Both the position numbers and the translations under genes were made by a program. The notes beneath the pieces were generated by a model. That model was given only the letters and a program-made list of their open reading frames with translations. It did not search any database and was not told where the DNA came from. From Candidatus Reidiella endopervernicosa (GTDB lineage: Bacteria > Pseudomonadota > Gammaproteobacteria > GCF-013343005), in assembly GCF_013343005.1 (NCBI RefSeq), contig NZ_CP054491.1, forward strand, positions 682,001 to 746,000: a stretch of DNA of 64,000 bases, read 5' to 3'. How positions within the stretch are numbered: the stretch's first letter is position 1; the number at the start of each line of letters is the position of its first letter. This document shows, in pieces, positions 46,485 to 56,672 of the stretch.

Positions 46485-49400
46485 ATGCAGCAGCGATTAA
46501 TTAAAGCATTTTCAATATTTCTAATATCGACAGGTCTCCCAGTATCCGCCATCCGCGAATGCGAGCAAGGCGGTAGTCCCACTGAAGTCGAACAGCTGGG
46601 CAGATCTGCCTATTCGCCAGCTGCAGAGCGGTCGAGGCAACGCGATGCAGAGAAGATGTCAGCGCCCTTTCACGCTGGTCCGCTGAAGGTCGAGTATCGA
46701 GGGAGGTGGAGACCGCAAGAGGGTTAGAAAGGAGAGGCTCGAGCGGGGGCCGTATTGGCATAAACGAGATCGCAGCTGAAGTTTGCTCGTCCGCGGGATT
46801 CGGATGCTCCAAACGTAGCCCGCACAAAAATAGCGATCCCTCGGATTTACTGTCAACGCCTCCCGAATGGGCGAATCACTACCTGACCAGCTTTCGAACA
46901 GCTGGGCCCAAAATGGCTGGTCCGATGATCGCAACAGCTAATCTGAGAGTCGTCGGAACACCGGAGCGCAGGAGAAGAATGTCCCGCCCTTTCCCACGCT
47001 GGTCCTGCCTGAAGGTGAGTATCAGCAGGTGGATGATCTTGATCAAGAGATAGAGGAGAGGCTCGAGCGCGGGGATACCGTAATTGTTACGGTGAAGAGA
47101 TCGATGATGAACAACTGAAGCGTTATCTCGAGTCACAGCAGGAAGATAGTCGTGATGCGAGGGTGCCAGAACGTGAAGCGCCGCGCTACAAGCAGCAACT
47201 CCAGGAGGAGGAGCAGAGTCGGCTCGAGAAGATTTTTGAGAAGCGTGAGTCTAAACAGCTCCCCTACATGGGGCGTAACCTCTACCGTGTCGACGATCAG
47301 GGTTCTATTCGCATGCCGATTATTGGCCAGGTGGGAATGGCTGGTCTTAATGAGTCGCAAGCAGCGGTCAGACTCGGTGCAGAGCCACTACTAAAGGATT
47401 ACTACATCAAAGTTGAGCGACTACCGGTCGAGAAGAGTGGAAAGGAAGCGTTAAAGCCGTATGGCTACGACCTCTTCGAGGGGGTGCCAACTACCTTTGC
47501 GCCAGCTACCGATGTGCCGGTACCGCATGACTATGTGATTGGGCCAGGTGACGTGATTCAACTACAACTCTTTGGCAAGGAGAACGAAGAGTACGAATTA
47601 GCGGTTAAAAGAAACGGTACGGTTGCTATTCCTAAAATCGGACCGGTTTCAGTGGCGGGACTGGGTTTCGAACAGCTGGAAAAAAAGATCCACCGCATGA
47701 TCAAAAAGCAGTTCATTGGTGTTCGCGCCAATGTCACCATGGGTGAGTTGAGGTCGATTCGGATATTTGTGCTCGGAGAGGTCAATAAGCCAGGTAGCTA
47801 TACTGTCAGCGCACTCTCAACCCTAACCAACGCGCTCTTCTTCAGTGGTGGTGTGCGGGAGATCGGTTCGCTACGCAACATAGAGTTGAAACGAGGTGGC
47901 AAGATCGTTTCCAAACTGGATCTCTACGACTTTTTAATGCGAGGTGATACCAGCGGTGATATTCGTCTCTTCCAGGGCGATGTGATATTCGTGCCCACAG
48001 TGGTTGCCACAGCCTCTATCGATGGTGAGGTGAGGCGCCCCGCAGTCTATGAGTTGAAGGGACAGCAGAGCCTCGGAGAGCTGGTCGCCATGGCAGGCGG
48101 TTTGAAGGCCGATGCCGACCGTAGCGCCATCCAACTCGAGCGCGTAGGGGGTGGTGGTAACAAGAGTCTGACCGACCTGGATATGATGAGCGAGGTTACC
48201 GCCAGCTATGCCCTTCAGCAGGGTGATCGAGTGACTATTTTCCCCGTCAGCAAACCGATGGAACAGGTGGTTAAGTTAAGTGGCTATGCCTACCGAACAG
48301 GCAGCTACCAATGGCGAGAGGGAATGCGTCTGGTCGACCTGATACCCTCAACTGATCTGCTCCGGCAGCAGGCGGATCTCGACTATGTACTGATCGGACG
48401 CGAGGAGGGTATCGACCGACGGCTGAAAATCATCTCCACCACACTCAGAGACGCATTGAATTCACCTGAGTCCGATGCGAACGTGCTGCTCAAGCCGCAG
48501 GACGAGATCGTTATCCTAAGTCTGGCAAATGACGGATCGAGGCAGAAGATGGTGCTGCCCTACCTGGAGCGTGTTGAGCAGCGTGCCTGGAGTGATCAGA
48601 GTGTCAGCTGGGTAGAGATTAATGGTGCAGTACGAGGAGCAGGCAGATATCCGTTCGAGGCCGGTATGCGTGTCAATGACGCGATACGCGCAGCAGGAAA
48701 GTTGAATGAGAAGGCCTATCGGCTTTCGGCAGAGATCACGCGTGTGATCAGGAGTGATGACGGCATTAATCGTGTTGTCCATCTAACTGTGAATCTGCAG
48801 GAGGCGTTGTCAGGGGTGACGGCAAAGAACTTAGAGCTCCATCCCTTCGATACGATCCACTTCAGAGAGATCCCGGAGTGGAGCAGAACACGGATGGTTA
48901 ATGTTCAGGGCGAGGTGCGTTTCCCAGGTGAGTACAAGATTATTGCTGGCGAGAAGCTTAGTTCATTAATCAAGAGAATCGGCGGTCTTACCGAGAGCGC
49001 CTACCCAAAGGCGGTTGTCTTCCTGCGGGAAGAGTTGAGAGAGCGTGAGCAGCAAGAGCTCAATCGGCTTGCGACACAACTGGAGTCGGATATCGCATCG
49101 TCGGCATTGAGTGATAACAACGCGCGCGGCGGAAATGATGTCGAGATTGCAAAGCAGCTGGCAGAGCAGCTGCGTAGCACCAAGGCAGTAGGCCGGCTGG
49201 TGATTAATGTTCCAAGATTGCTCATCGACATGGAAGAGGGGCGCGCGAGTGAATTCGATGTGGTGCTGAAAAATGGTGACCGCATCTTTGTGCCGGAACA
49301 GATGCAGGAGGTCTCGATTATGGGAGAGGTCTTCCATCCCAGTACCCTGTTGTTTAGGAATAATAAGAATAGAGATGACTACATTGATGCCAGTGGTGGT

Positions 49401-49640
49401 GTTACACCAAAGGCCGACGATGAACATATCTATATTGTAAAGGCGGATGGCTCAGTAAGTCTGGGTAGAAACAGCTGGTTCGAAGTGACTTCAGAAGCCT
49501 CGATAGAACCAGGCGATACGATCGTAGTTCCACTCGATGTAGAACGCATCAGAACCCTTACGTTGTGGGTTGAGGTCAGTAAGATCCTGGCTCAGATCGG
49601 CGTGGCAGCAGCAAGTTGGCACAATATTGGAATCTTCTAA
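46485..49640 (+). pseudogene. Wza-like polysaccharide export protein with damaged N-terminus
   Basis: A signal peptide (MQQRLIKAFSIFLISTGLPV) begins at the ATG at 46485 after AGAGGG. The rest of the N-terminal 230 codons is broken by stops and shifts. From 47163 a long intact frame (825 residues) carries the Poly_export domain (HDYVIGPGDVIQLQLFG, VLGEVNKPGSYTVSALS) and about four SLBB domains (for example VEINGAVRGAGRYPFEAGMR, GEVRFPGEYKIIAGEKL). A C-terminal LWVEVSKILAQIGV helix follows. It would make the outer-membrane export channel for the polymer. A degenerate tandem duplication explains part of the damage. The intact frame could still be translated from a GTG, but without signal peptide. 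Confidence 0.88.
46585..47075 (+). repeat. Degenerate ~310-320-bp tandem duplication in the export gene
   Basis: Blocks repeat in the same order: TCGAACAGCTGGGC at 46589 and 46896; GAGAAG-ATGTC.GCCCTTTC-ACGCTGGTCC at about 46650 and 46970; GAGGCTCGAGCG at about 46735 and 47058. The spacing is 307-322 bp. The second copy reads as protein (EKNVPPFPTLVLPEGEYQQV, DDLDQEIEERLERGD); the first no longer does. Confidence 0.7.
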
Positions 49641-49731
49641 CCCCATATAGACTAGTAAGGATCTGAGATTGGTATGTAAAAAGGTGCAACCATGAAATCT
49701 ACACTTAACTATTAATCGGTCAATACCAAAC

Positions 49732-51000
49732 ATGTCAGAGAAAGAACATAAGTCTGAAGAAGCAGCAGAGAAGGAGGTTGTGAAAGATTCACAGCCCGTA
49801 TATTGGTTCAGGCAACGCAGAATCAGGAACCAGAGCTTGATTTTATTGGCGTACTTTTAATTGTCTGGGCATGGAAATGGTTTATTCTTTTGTAACGCTC
49901 CTAGCTGGTGGAGCGGCAGCATACTACGCATACAACCTTCCAAACTACTACAAGGCAAGCAGCAACACTAGCTCCACTTGACCAGCAGAGTGGTGCTTAG
50001 CGGCGCTTTCAAGTCAATTGGGCGGATTGGCGACACTTGCGGGTGTTCGTGTGAAAGGTCGTGCAGATCCTACAGATAGGATTATTGCAAAAATAGAATC
50101 GAGAACATTTATAGAAGCCTTCGCTGACCGCCATGGAGAGCGAAGTGAGGGCGGTTAGTCCCCGATAGTCGACGCCGTCTGCCTATTCGTAGTTGAGAGC
50201 GCGAGCGAACGACGGAGAAGATGCAGCAGCGGCTTTATGTCGGCGTAGAGTCACTGAGGAGTGTGTAGAGCCGCGAAGAGGTGATTACGCAACGAAGGCA
50301 GGACGGTCGGGGCGCCGCAGGCATAAACGGTCGCGTGAAGTTTTTGCTGTTTGCTTGGGCTTGGATGCCCAAAACAAACTTTCGCAAAATGGCGACTCCC
50401 GGTATAAAAGATGAAAGGTTGATGCCAGAACTTTTCAAGTCTCAATGGGATGAGAAAAATAACAGCTGGATTCCGCCTGGAGAGACGACCTTCCAGAGGG
50501 TGAAAAGAGGGTTCAATAAAATAGAACTTATTGAAGAGCCGACATTGGCGATGGGATATAAGAGGTTTGTAGGTGGTAGGATCAATATCAGTAAAAACAA
50601 GAAAACGGGTTAATCTACCTTTCAATTGTTGATAAGGATCCTGTTCGTGCGGCTGAGTGGACAAACAAACTGGTAGAAAGAATAAATAGACAAGCAAAAG
50701 AAGATGAGATTGGAGATAAAGAGATACGTGAAATATCTTGAGCGCCAACTGGTGAATACAGATTTACTAGAAGTTAAAGAGGTGTTTTTCTCGCTATTGA
50801 CTGAGAAAAATAAGAAATTAATGCTTTAAAATTCGAAAAAATATTATGCATTTGAGGTTATAGATTCAGCAATTGAGTCAAGTTCGATTTATAAACCGAA
50901 AAGAATCTTAATGCTCGCGATTGGTCTAACATCAGGTTTGATGTTGTCGATAGCAATTGCATTCCTGATGAGTGCGTGCAGGAAAAAGCATGTCGTATAA
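49732..51000 (+). pseudogene. Wzz-like chain-length determinant, broken by RE280 copy C
   Basis: The frame starts MSEKEHKSEEAAEKEVVKD. In shifting frames it shows a first membrane helix (about 49870), YYAYNLPNYYKASS, then LSSQLGGLATLAGVRVKG and ADPTDRIIAKIESRTFIEAF. There copy C is inserted. After it the text goes on IKDERLMPELFKSQWDEKNN, SWIPPGETTFQ, FVGGRINISKNKKTG, SIVDKDPVRAAEWTNKLVER, a stretch of helix, and the second membrane helix MLAIGLTSGLMLSIAIAFLM near 50910. This is the Wzz (bacterial tyrosine-kinase-adaptor-like) architecture. At least four frame breaks apart from the insertion. Confidence 0.85.
50123..50403 (+). mobile_element. RE280 repeat element, copy C (in wzz-like gene)
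   Basis: A 281-bp copy from GCTGACCGCC to CTCCCGGT, in the same orientation as the gene. The left flank is CCTTC. Removing it exactly gives GAA GCC TTC ATA AAA GAT, so EAFIKDERLMPEL is read through. No target duplication is seen. One base is missing in GAGGAG relative to copy D. Confidence 0.93.
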
Positions 51001-51085
51001 GAAGTTAGAAGTTAGTGCAGAGAGCATATTTTCCCGAGGTGTCTCATCATGAATTTAATAGCTCTGCATATGTAATATTGTCCTG

Positions 51086-53176
51086 ATGACTAACCCTATT
51101 CGTGACCTTCCGCACTACCTTAAGATCTTCCAGATTTATCTTGGTCGGAGGATGTATTATGTCTTCGCTCTTGCCATGGTGGCAGGGTTAGCTGAAGGTG
51201 TAGGGATCTTGATGTTTCTGCCGTTGCTGCAGTCGCTGGATTCTGGTGCTTCGAATAGTGGGAATGGTGAAGTGCCTGTCCCGATAGAGGGTATTTCAAC
51301 ACACATACACAATTTTCTCTCGTTGATGAATATGCAAGACTCGACTGTTGGGGTGTTGCTTATCATAACTCTAGCATTCATCGTCAAGGGAGCGCTTACT
51401 TTCTGGGTGCTTGGCTATAGTGCATATCTGCGTGGCCAATTGCTACGTGAACTTAAAGGTAAGTTGTTCGATCGCTACAGTAACATGACCTACAGTTATT
51501 ACAGTAGCCGCGATACTGGTCATTTCATCAATCTTATCAACGAACAGATTACAAAGGCATTATTGTCTTTTGCTAATTTCGCCAAACTGGGCGCCCAGCT
51601 TATCAGTGCGATGGTCTACTTGGTGCTAGCTTTCGTCGTGGCATGGCGTTTAGGGATAATGGCGTTGGTTGTGGGTGTGTTTCTGTTAATACTATTTCGC
51701 AAGCTTAACCATTTTGTAAGAGAGCTATCACGTAAGACGGCCTCCGAGAATGGACACCCGCTGACCGCCATGGAGAGCGAAGTGAGGGCGGTTAGTCCCC
51801 GATAGTCGACGCCGTCTGCCTATTCGTAGTTGAGAGCGCGAGCGAACGACGGAGAAGATGCAGCAGCGGCTTTATGTCGGCGTAGAGTCACTGAGGGAGT
51901 TGTGTAGAGCCGCGAAGAGGTGATTACGCAACGAACGCAGGACGTCGGGCGCCGCAGGCATAAACGGTCGCGTGAAGTTTTTGCTGTTTGCTTGGGCTTG
52001 GATGCCCAAAACAAACTTTCGCAAAAATAGCGACTCCCGGTATCAAAGCTATTGATACAGACATTGCAGGCATATAAATATCTTAGCGCTACTAGTCAGA
52101 CCTCAGGCCTCAGGCACAGCATTGCTGCCTCAATTCATAGGCTAAGTGGTTATCAAATTCGTAGCGGTATTGCAGGTGGCTTCACACAGGCTTCCCGTGA
52201 GCCTATAGCTGTAGTCTTTATTATGCTTATCGTTCTGATGCAGATCGAATTCTTAAGGCAGCCACTCGCGCCAATCCTGGTTTCTATCCTTCTTTTTATC
52301 GTGGACTTAATGCCACATTAAGCCTTCAAGGTTATTGGCAGGGTGTACTAGATCAGATTGGTAGTATGGAATTGGTTCATCAAGAATTTAGCATCCAAAA
52401 CAAACATCAGGAGCGTGATGGGTCAATAGAGCTTGAATCTCTAAGTAATGGCATCCGTCTGGAAGGAGTCCACTTCCGCTATGAACAGCAACTTGATGAT
52501 GTAATTAATGGAGTTAGCCTTGAGATTTCAGTGCGTACAACAGTGGCGCTGGTTGGTGAATCAGGCTCAGGAAAATCAACACTGGTGGATCTACTTACTC
52601 TGATACATAAACCATACTCTGGTCATATATTGATCGATGGGGTGCAGGGAGAAGAGATCAGGCTGTCTAGCTGGCGTAATAAAATAGGTTATGTCTCGCA
52701 AGAGACTGTAGTGTTGACGATACTATTGCCAACAATATCTGCATGTGGGCAGGTGATGTAGGACAATATTTAGAGCTCGACAATCGCATCCGACAAGCGC
52801 ATATTGCACACTTTATCGAGAGTTTACCAGATGGATATCAGACATTGGTGGGTGATCGTGGTTTACGCCTCTCTGGCGGTCAGCGCCAGCGTCTATTTAT
52901 AGCTCGTGAACTTTTCCGTAAGCCAGATTTACTAATATTGGATGAAGCCACCAGTGCGTTGGATTCGAGTCTGAGCAGGCAATCCAGCAAAGTATTGATG
53001 ACCTTAAGGGTGAGATTACGGTCGTAATTGTTGTGCACCGCCTATCGACAATACGTAATGTAGACAAGGTATTTGTATTCGATCATGGTTGCCTTGTTGA
53101 ACAAGGTGGTTTCAAGGCCCTTCGTGATGAAACGGATTCTCGTTTTAGCCGTCTAGTTGCAATGCAGACGTTATAA
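51086..53176 (+). pseudogene. MsbA-like ABC exporter, broken by RE280 copy D and frameshifts
   Basis: An ABC half-transporter fused to its ATPase, probably a polysaccharide or lipid-linked sugar exporter. The first part (MTNPIRDLPHYLKIFQIYLG) includes four membrane segments. After copy D the last helices follow. The ATPase has Walker [15 protein letters not shown], signature [15 protein letters not shown], Walker [13 protein letters not shown] and the H-loop VVHRLSTIRN. Three extra shifts occur near 52295 (T run), 52717 (TT) and 52975, all repairable by one base. It ends at a TAA at 53176. Confidence 0.9.
51760..52041 (+). mobile_element. RE280 repeat element, copy D (in ABC exporter)
   Basis: A 282-bp copy, same orientation as its host gene, left flank CACCC, right flank ATCAAAG. 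Exact removal gives GGA CAC CCA TCA AAG, keeping the exporter frame (…SENGHPSKLLIQTLQ). Both hairpins are perfect. Confidence 0.95.
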
Positions 53177-53265
53177 ATAATAATGCCTGCGCTCGTAATA
53201 AGATTCCTGTGGATTGTAGGTCAGTTTGAGATATGTAGTCGGGTGTTTATGGTGTTTTGTACGAC

Positions 53266-54423
53266 ATGAGTATTATTGAGTTAATAAAGAAAGTTATTCC
53301 AACGCTGACCGCCATGGAGAGCGAAGTGAGGGCGGTTAGTCCCCGATAGTCGACGCCGTCTGCCTATTCGTAGTTGAGAGCGCGAGCGGACGACGAAGAA
53401 GATGCAGCAGCGGCTTTATGTCGGCGTAGAGTCACTGAGGGAGTTGTGTAGAGCCGCGAAGAGGTGATTACGCAACGTACGCAGGACGGTCGGGCGCCGC
53501 AGGCATAAACGGTCGCGTGAAGTTTTTGCTGTTTGCTTGGGCTTGGATGCCCAAAACAAACTTTCGCAAAAATAGCGACTCCCGGTGAGCATCAAAGTTA
53601 GTGGAAGGCGTTTGATGTTTATATTTAGTCACATTAGGAAGGTTGAATTGGGGGTGCATTAAGGTGCAATCTAGTGGGGATACGCTAGGTGCTATAGAGA
53701 GGCATATAAGGAGTAAGAAAAAGGTGCTTACTTAAGGTTTGGTGATGGTGAGATATATATATTAAGAAATAAAGGAAAGTCACGCAATCAATCATATTCT
53801 AAGCAGTTGGCTGATGAGCTTGAACAGGCAATAAATCTAAATGATTCAGGAGTATTTAAATCATTAGCTATTAACTCAACGAAATATGGCAGCGAATCTG
53901 GGATGGGGCCTGGTATACATGAAAGACCGGATCAAGAGGCTGAAAGAATTCTACTAAATTCCTACGAGTTCTTTATAGGGTCTAAGGTTTATTGTCCAGT
54001 GGCGCTTCATCATCAATTAATAACTAATCCTGACTATTCCGTTCGATTTATGTGTTTACTTAGAGAGCACAAGCCAATATTTATAGGAAGCGAAAATAAT
54101 GATCAAAATATAATAAGTGATTTGCTTGACTCAAAGTTATTCATTAAGGCGTCTCATGTGAATAACTATGCAAGTGTGGATGATATAGAGAGTAAGGTAT
54201 TGCTTGAGATAGAAAGAAATAGTTTGGACTATGAGGTGATCGTATTCTCTTGTGGTGTGAGCGCAAAAGCATTAATAAATAGACTGTATAGAAGAGTTGA
54301 AAGGCCCGTTTTTTGTTTGATCTTGGTAGTGTCGTTGATTTGTTTCATGGGCGTACATCTTGGACATGGGTAAAAAATCAGGTCGTGACGATGATTATAT
54401 ATCAGCTCTTTTACAAAAATTAA
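53266..54423 (+). pseudogene. GT-D (DUF1792-like) glycosyltransferase, broken by RE280 copy E
   Basis: The start MSIIELIKKVIP is interrupted by copy E after 36 bases. Beyond it the protein continues SIKVSGRRLMFIF, with at least two shifts, to LRFGDGEIYILRNKG, the Asp-x-Glu hallmark of GT-D enzymes. A long intact stretch (53807-54310) follows, with VYCPVALHHQL and VIVFSCGVSAKALINRLYRR. A final shift in a T run leads to FDLGSVVDLFHGRTSWTWVK and a TAA at 54423. The gene is A+T-rich. It would add a sugar to the repeat unit. Confidence 0.82.
53304..53586 (+). mobile_element. RE280 repeat element, copy E (in GT-D gene)
   Basis: A 283-bp copy, same orientation as its host gene, left flank CCAAC, right flank GAGCATC. 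Removal gives CCA ACG AGC ATC, so VIPTSIKVSG is read through. It differs from copy D by few bases (GCGGACGACGAAGAAG). Confidence 0.95.
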
Positions 54424-54429
54424 GGAGTA

Positions 54430-55506
54430 GTGTGGCGTGTTTGGGGGCAGATGAAACCTGTGGATTCTAGAGATGAGTGGCCATCTGATGGTATAGAAGT
54501 TCTGGGTTGTTGTCCGGTGTGCAAGGGTTTAAGTAAAGATCTGGTATACAGCGATCAATCCGATATGGTATTTAAATGTGCGCCAGGTGATTGGGATTTG
54601 TGGCAATGCAACGATTGTGGATGTAATTATGTTGACCCAAGGCCAGATGAAGGCTCGACACATCTGGCATATGAGAATTATTATACGCATGGAAAAGTGT
54701 ATGTTCATGACAAATACAAGAATCTATCAAGATTAAGAAAATTTAAAAGAAGGCTTGTAAATGGATACCTGAAGCACAGATATTCTAAATCGATCTCACC
54801 CTTAATAGCGTTAGGGAAGTATCTTGTATACCTACTACCAAAAATCAGAAGGCGGTTGGACCGCACATTTAGAAGTATGCCGATGCTTCCATCGAAAGGC
54901 GGAGACTTGTTGGATGTGGGCTGCGGTAATGGATCATTCCTTTATCAGGCGAAGGAAATTGGATGGCGAGTAAATGGAGTTGACTTTGATTCTATGGCTA
55001 TTGAGGCACTTCGTTTGGATGATATGCCTGTTGGGCATGGAGGTATTGAGCTCTTCAGTGAAGAGCGCGAGTTGTTCGATGTAATTACATTGAGTCATGT
55101 TATTGAGCATGTCCACGATCCTGTATTTCTCTTAGAGAGGTGTAAGGATTTGCTCAAGCCGAACGGATATCTTTGGATTGAAACACCAAATAGCAATAGT
55201 TATTCACACTCTGTATTTTCCAGTTTCTGGAGAGGGCTTGAGATACCCAGGCATTTGACACTGTTTAATTACAGTTCTATGAGATATGCGCTAGAAAAGT
55301 CCGGTTTTAATAAGGTTAATGTGCTTAAGTATACTAATCCAATTGAGTCTATGTTTAAGAAGAGCTATGCAATTTCATTAGGATGCTCGCCATACGCAAA
55401 TATCAAATTACCAATTAAATACACCGTAAGGATGTACTTATATAAAGTGATTGGTTTGTTGGTCAGAAGTCGATCTGAGTATTTGTCGATTAGTGCATAC
55501 AAGTAG
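54430..55506 (+). CDS. SAM-dependent methyltransferase with N-terminal zinc motif
   Basis: A 351-358 residue class I methyltransferase. The N-terminus has CCPVCKG and WQCNDCGCNYVDPRP (two CxxC, zinc-binding). The SAM-binding motif is LLDVGCGNGSFLYQAKE, with ITLSHVIEHVHDP and YLWIETPN later. Such proteins methylate sugars in polysaccharide clusters. The start may be GTG at 54430 or the ATG at 54451. The gene is A+T-rich like its neighbours and is intact although the two genes around it are broken. Confidence 0.88.
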   Translation: MWRVWGQMKPVDSRDEWPSDGIEVLGCCPVCKGLSKDLVYSDQSDMVFKCAPGDWDLWQCNDCGCNYVDPRPDEGSTHLAYENYYTHGKVYVHDKYKNLSRLRKFKRRLVNGYLKHRYSKSISPLIALGKYLVYLLPKIRRRLDRTFRSMPMLPSKGGDLLDVGCGNGSFLYQAKEIGWRVNGVDFDSMAIEALRLDDMPVGHGGIELFSEERELFDVITLSHVIEHVHDPVFLLERCKDLLKPNGYLWIETPNSNSYSHSVFSSFWRGLEIPRHLTLFNYSSMRYALEKSGFNKVNVLKYTNPIESMFKKSYAISLGCSPYANIKLPIKYTVRMYLYKVIGLLVRSRSEYLSISAYK

Positions 55507-55515
55507 GGTGATGAA

Positions 55516-56664
55516 ATGTCTGTCTCGGTTGCAATGGCCACATATAATGGCCAAAAATACTTGTACGATCAACTGAAAAGCCTTGCAATACAAACCGTAC
55601 TTCCAGATGAGTTAGTTATATGTGACGATGCGTCTTCTGACGATACACTTAAAATTATAGATGCCTTTTGTAAGGAGTCGCCATTTGTTGTCCGTGTTAT
55701 CGCAAATAAAGTCAACAGAGGATGTATTGAGTCATTTGAAATCGCAATAGAACATTGTACTGGAGACATACTATTGCTTTGTGATCAGGATGATGTCTGG
55801 AATGACAATAAAATAGAAGTCGTAAGTGAATTATTTGACACGAACGACTCCGTTTGTATGTTGATAAATGATCAGCTAATAAAAGATGAACAACTGATTA
55901 ACGGAAGCAAGACCAAGCTTGGTAATATTTACGCCATGGGGTTAACGAGTGATTGGCATACTACAGGATGTTGTACTTCGTTTAGACGAGAATTATGTGG
56001 TCTGATACTCCCATTTCCTAAGGATATAAAGAGTCATGATGGTTGGATTGCGCGCATTGGAATTAGTTTAGGAGTTAGAAAGGTCATAGGAAGAGTTTTA
56101 CAGGTATATCGTCGTCATGAAACGAATTTATCGAATTCAATTTCATCGAATATTGATGGAGCATCAAGATTTGACTTGATAAGAAAATATGGGCTGAAAG
56201 ATATTCGTTCTGAGCTATTATATGAGTCGAAGGTTCTTGATGAGTTATGCAGTAGGATTAATGACGAGCCAAACAAGCCGGGAGTCGCTATTTTTGCGAG
56301 AGTTTGTTTTGGGCATCCAAGCCCAAGCAAACAGCAAAAACTTCACGCGACCGTTTATGCCTGCGGCGCCTCGACCGTCCTGCGTACGTTGCGTAATCAC
56401 CTCTTCGCGGCTCTACACAACTCCCTCAGTGACTCTACGCCGACATAAAGCCGCTGCTGCATCTTCTTCGTCGTTCGCTCGCGCTCTCAACTACGAATAG
56501 GCAGACGGCGTCGACTATCGCGGACTAACCGCCTTCGCTTCGCTATCCATGGCGGTCAGCGTAGGTTTGTACGATTATACTTCATAGTGCGGTACTGGAT
56601 GATTGGAGGTTATAGTCAATTTAATGGCTGTAAGACAATGTTAAAAGATATTGTTAGGCCTTAA
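55516..56664 (+). pseudogene. GT2 glycosyltransferase interrupted by RE280 copy F
   Basis: The N-terminal GT-A domain is complete: SVSVAMATYNGQKYLYDQL, LVICDDASSDDTLKII, and LLCDQDDVWNDNKIEVV (DxD). It resembles rhamnosyl- or galactosyltransferases of the WcaA type. After NDEPNK at 56274 the reversed 283-bp element follows. The last codons continue after it as RFVRLYFIVRYWMIGGYSQF, NGCKTMLKDIVRP and a TAA at 56664. The truncated product gains about 55 foreign residues and may keep activity. Confidence 0.88.
56278..56560 (-). mobile_element. RE280 repeat element, copy F (in GT2 gene)
   Basis: A 283-bp copy in the orientation opposite to its host gene; on the minus strand the left flank is CCTAC and the end is CTCCCGGC. 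Exact removal leaves the frame off by one base, the only intragenic copy for which this is so. The 5' part (GGATAGCGAAGCGAAGG) resembles copy A. Confidence 0.93.
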
Positions 56665-56672
56665 AGTGGTTT

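Noticed and set aside
9438-56560. Conserved minus-strand frames of 60-90 codons in RE280 (ending ARALNYE or similar)
   Set aside because: They have no start with an RBS, run into host sequence, and vary by insertions and frameshifts between copies. Conservation is explained by the repeat at DNA level.
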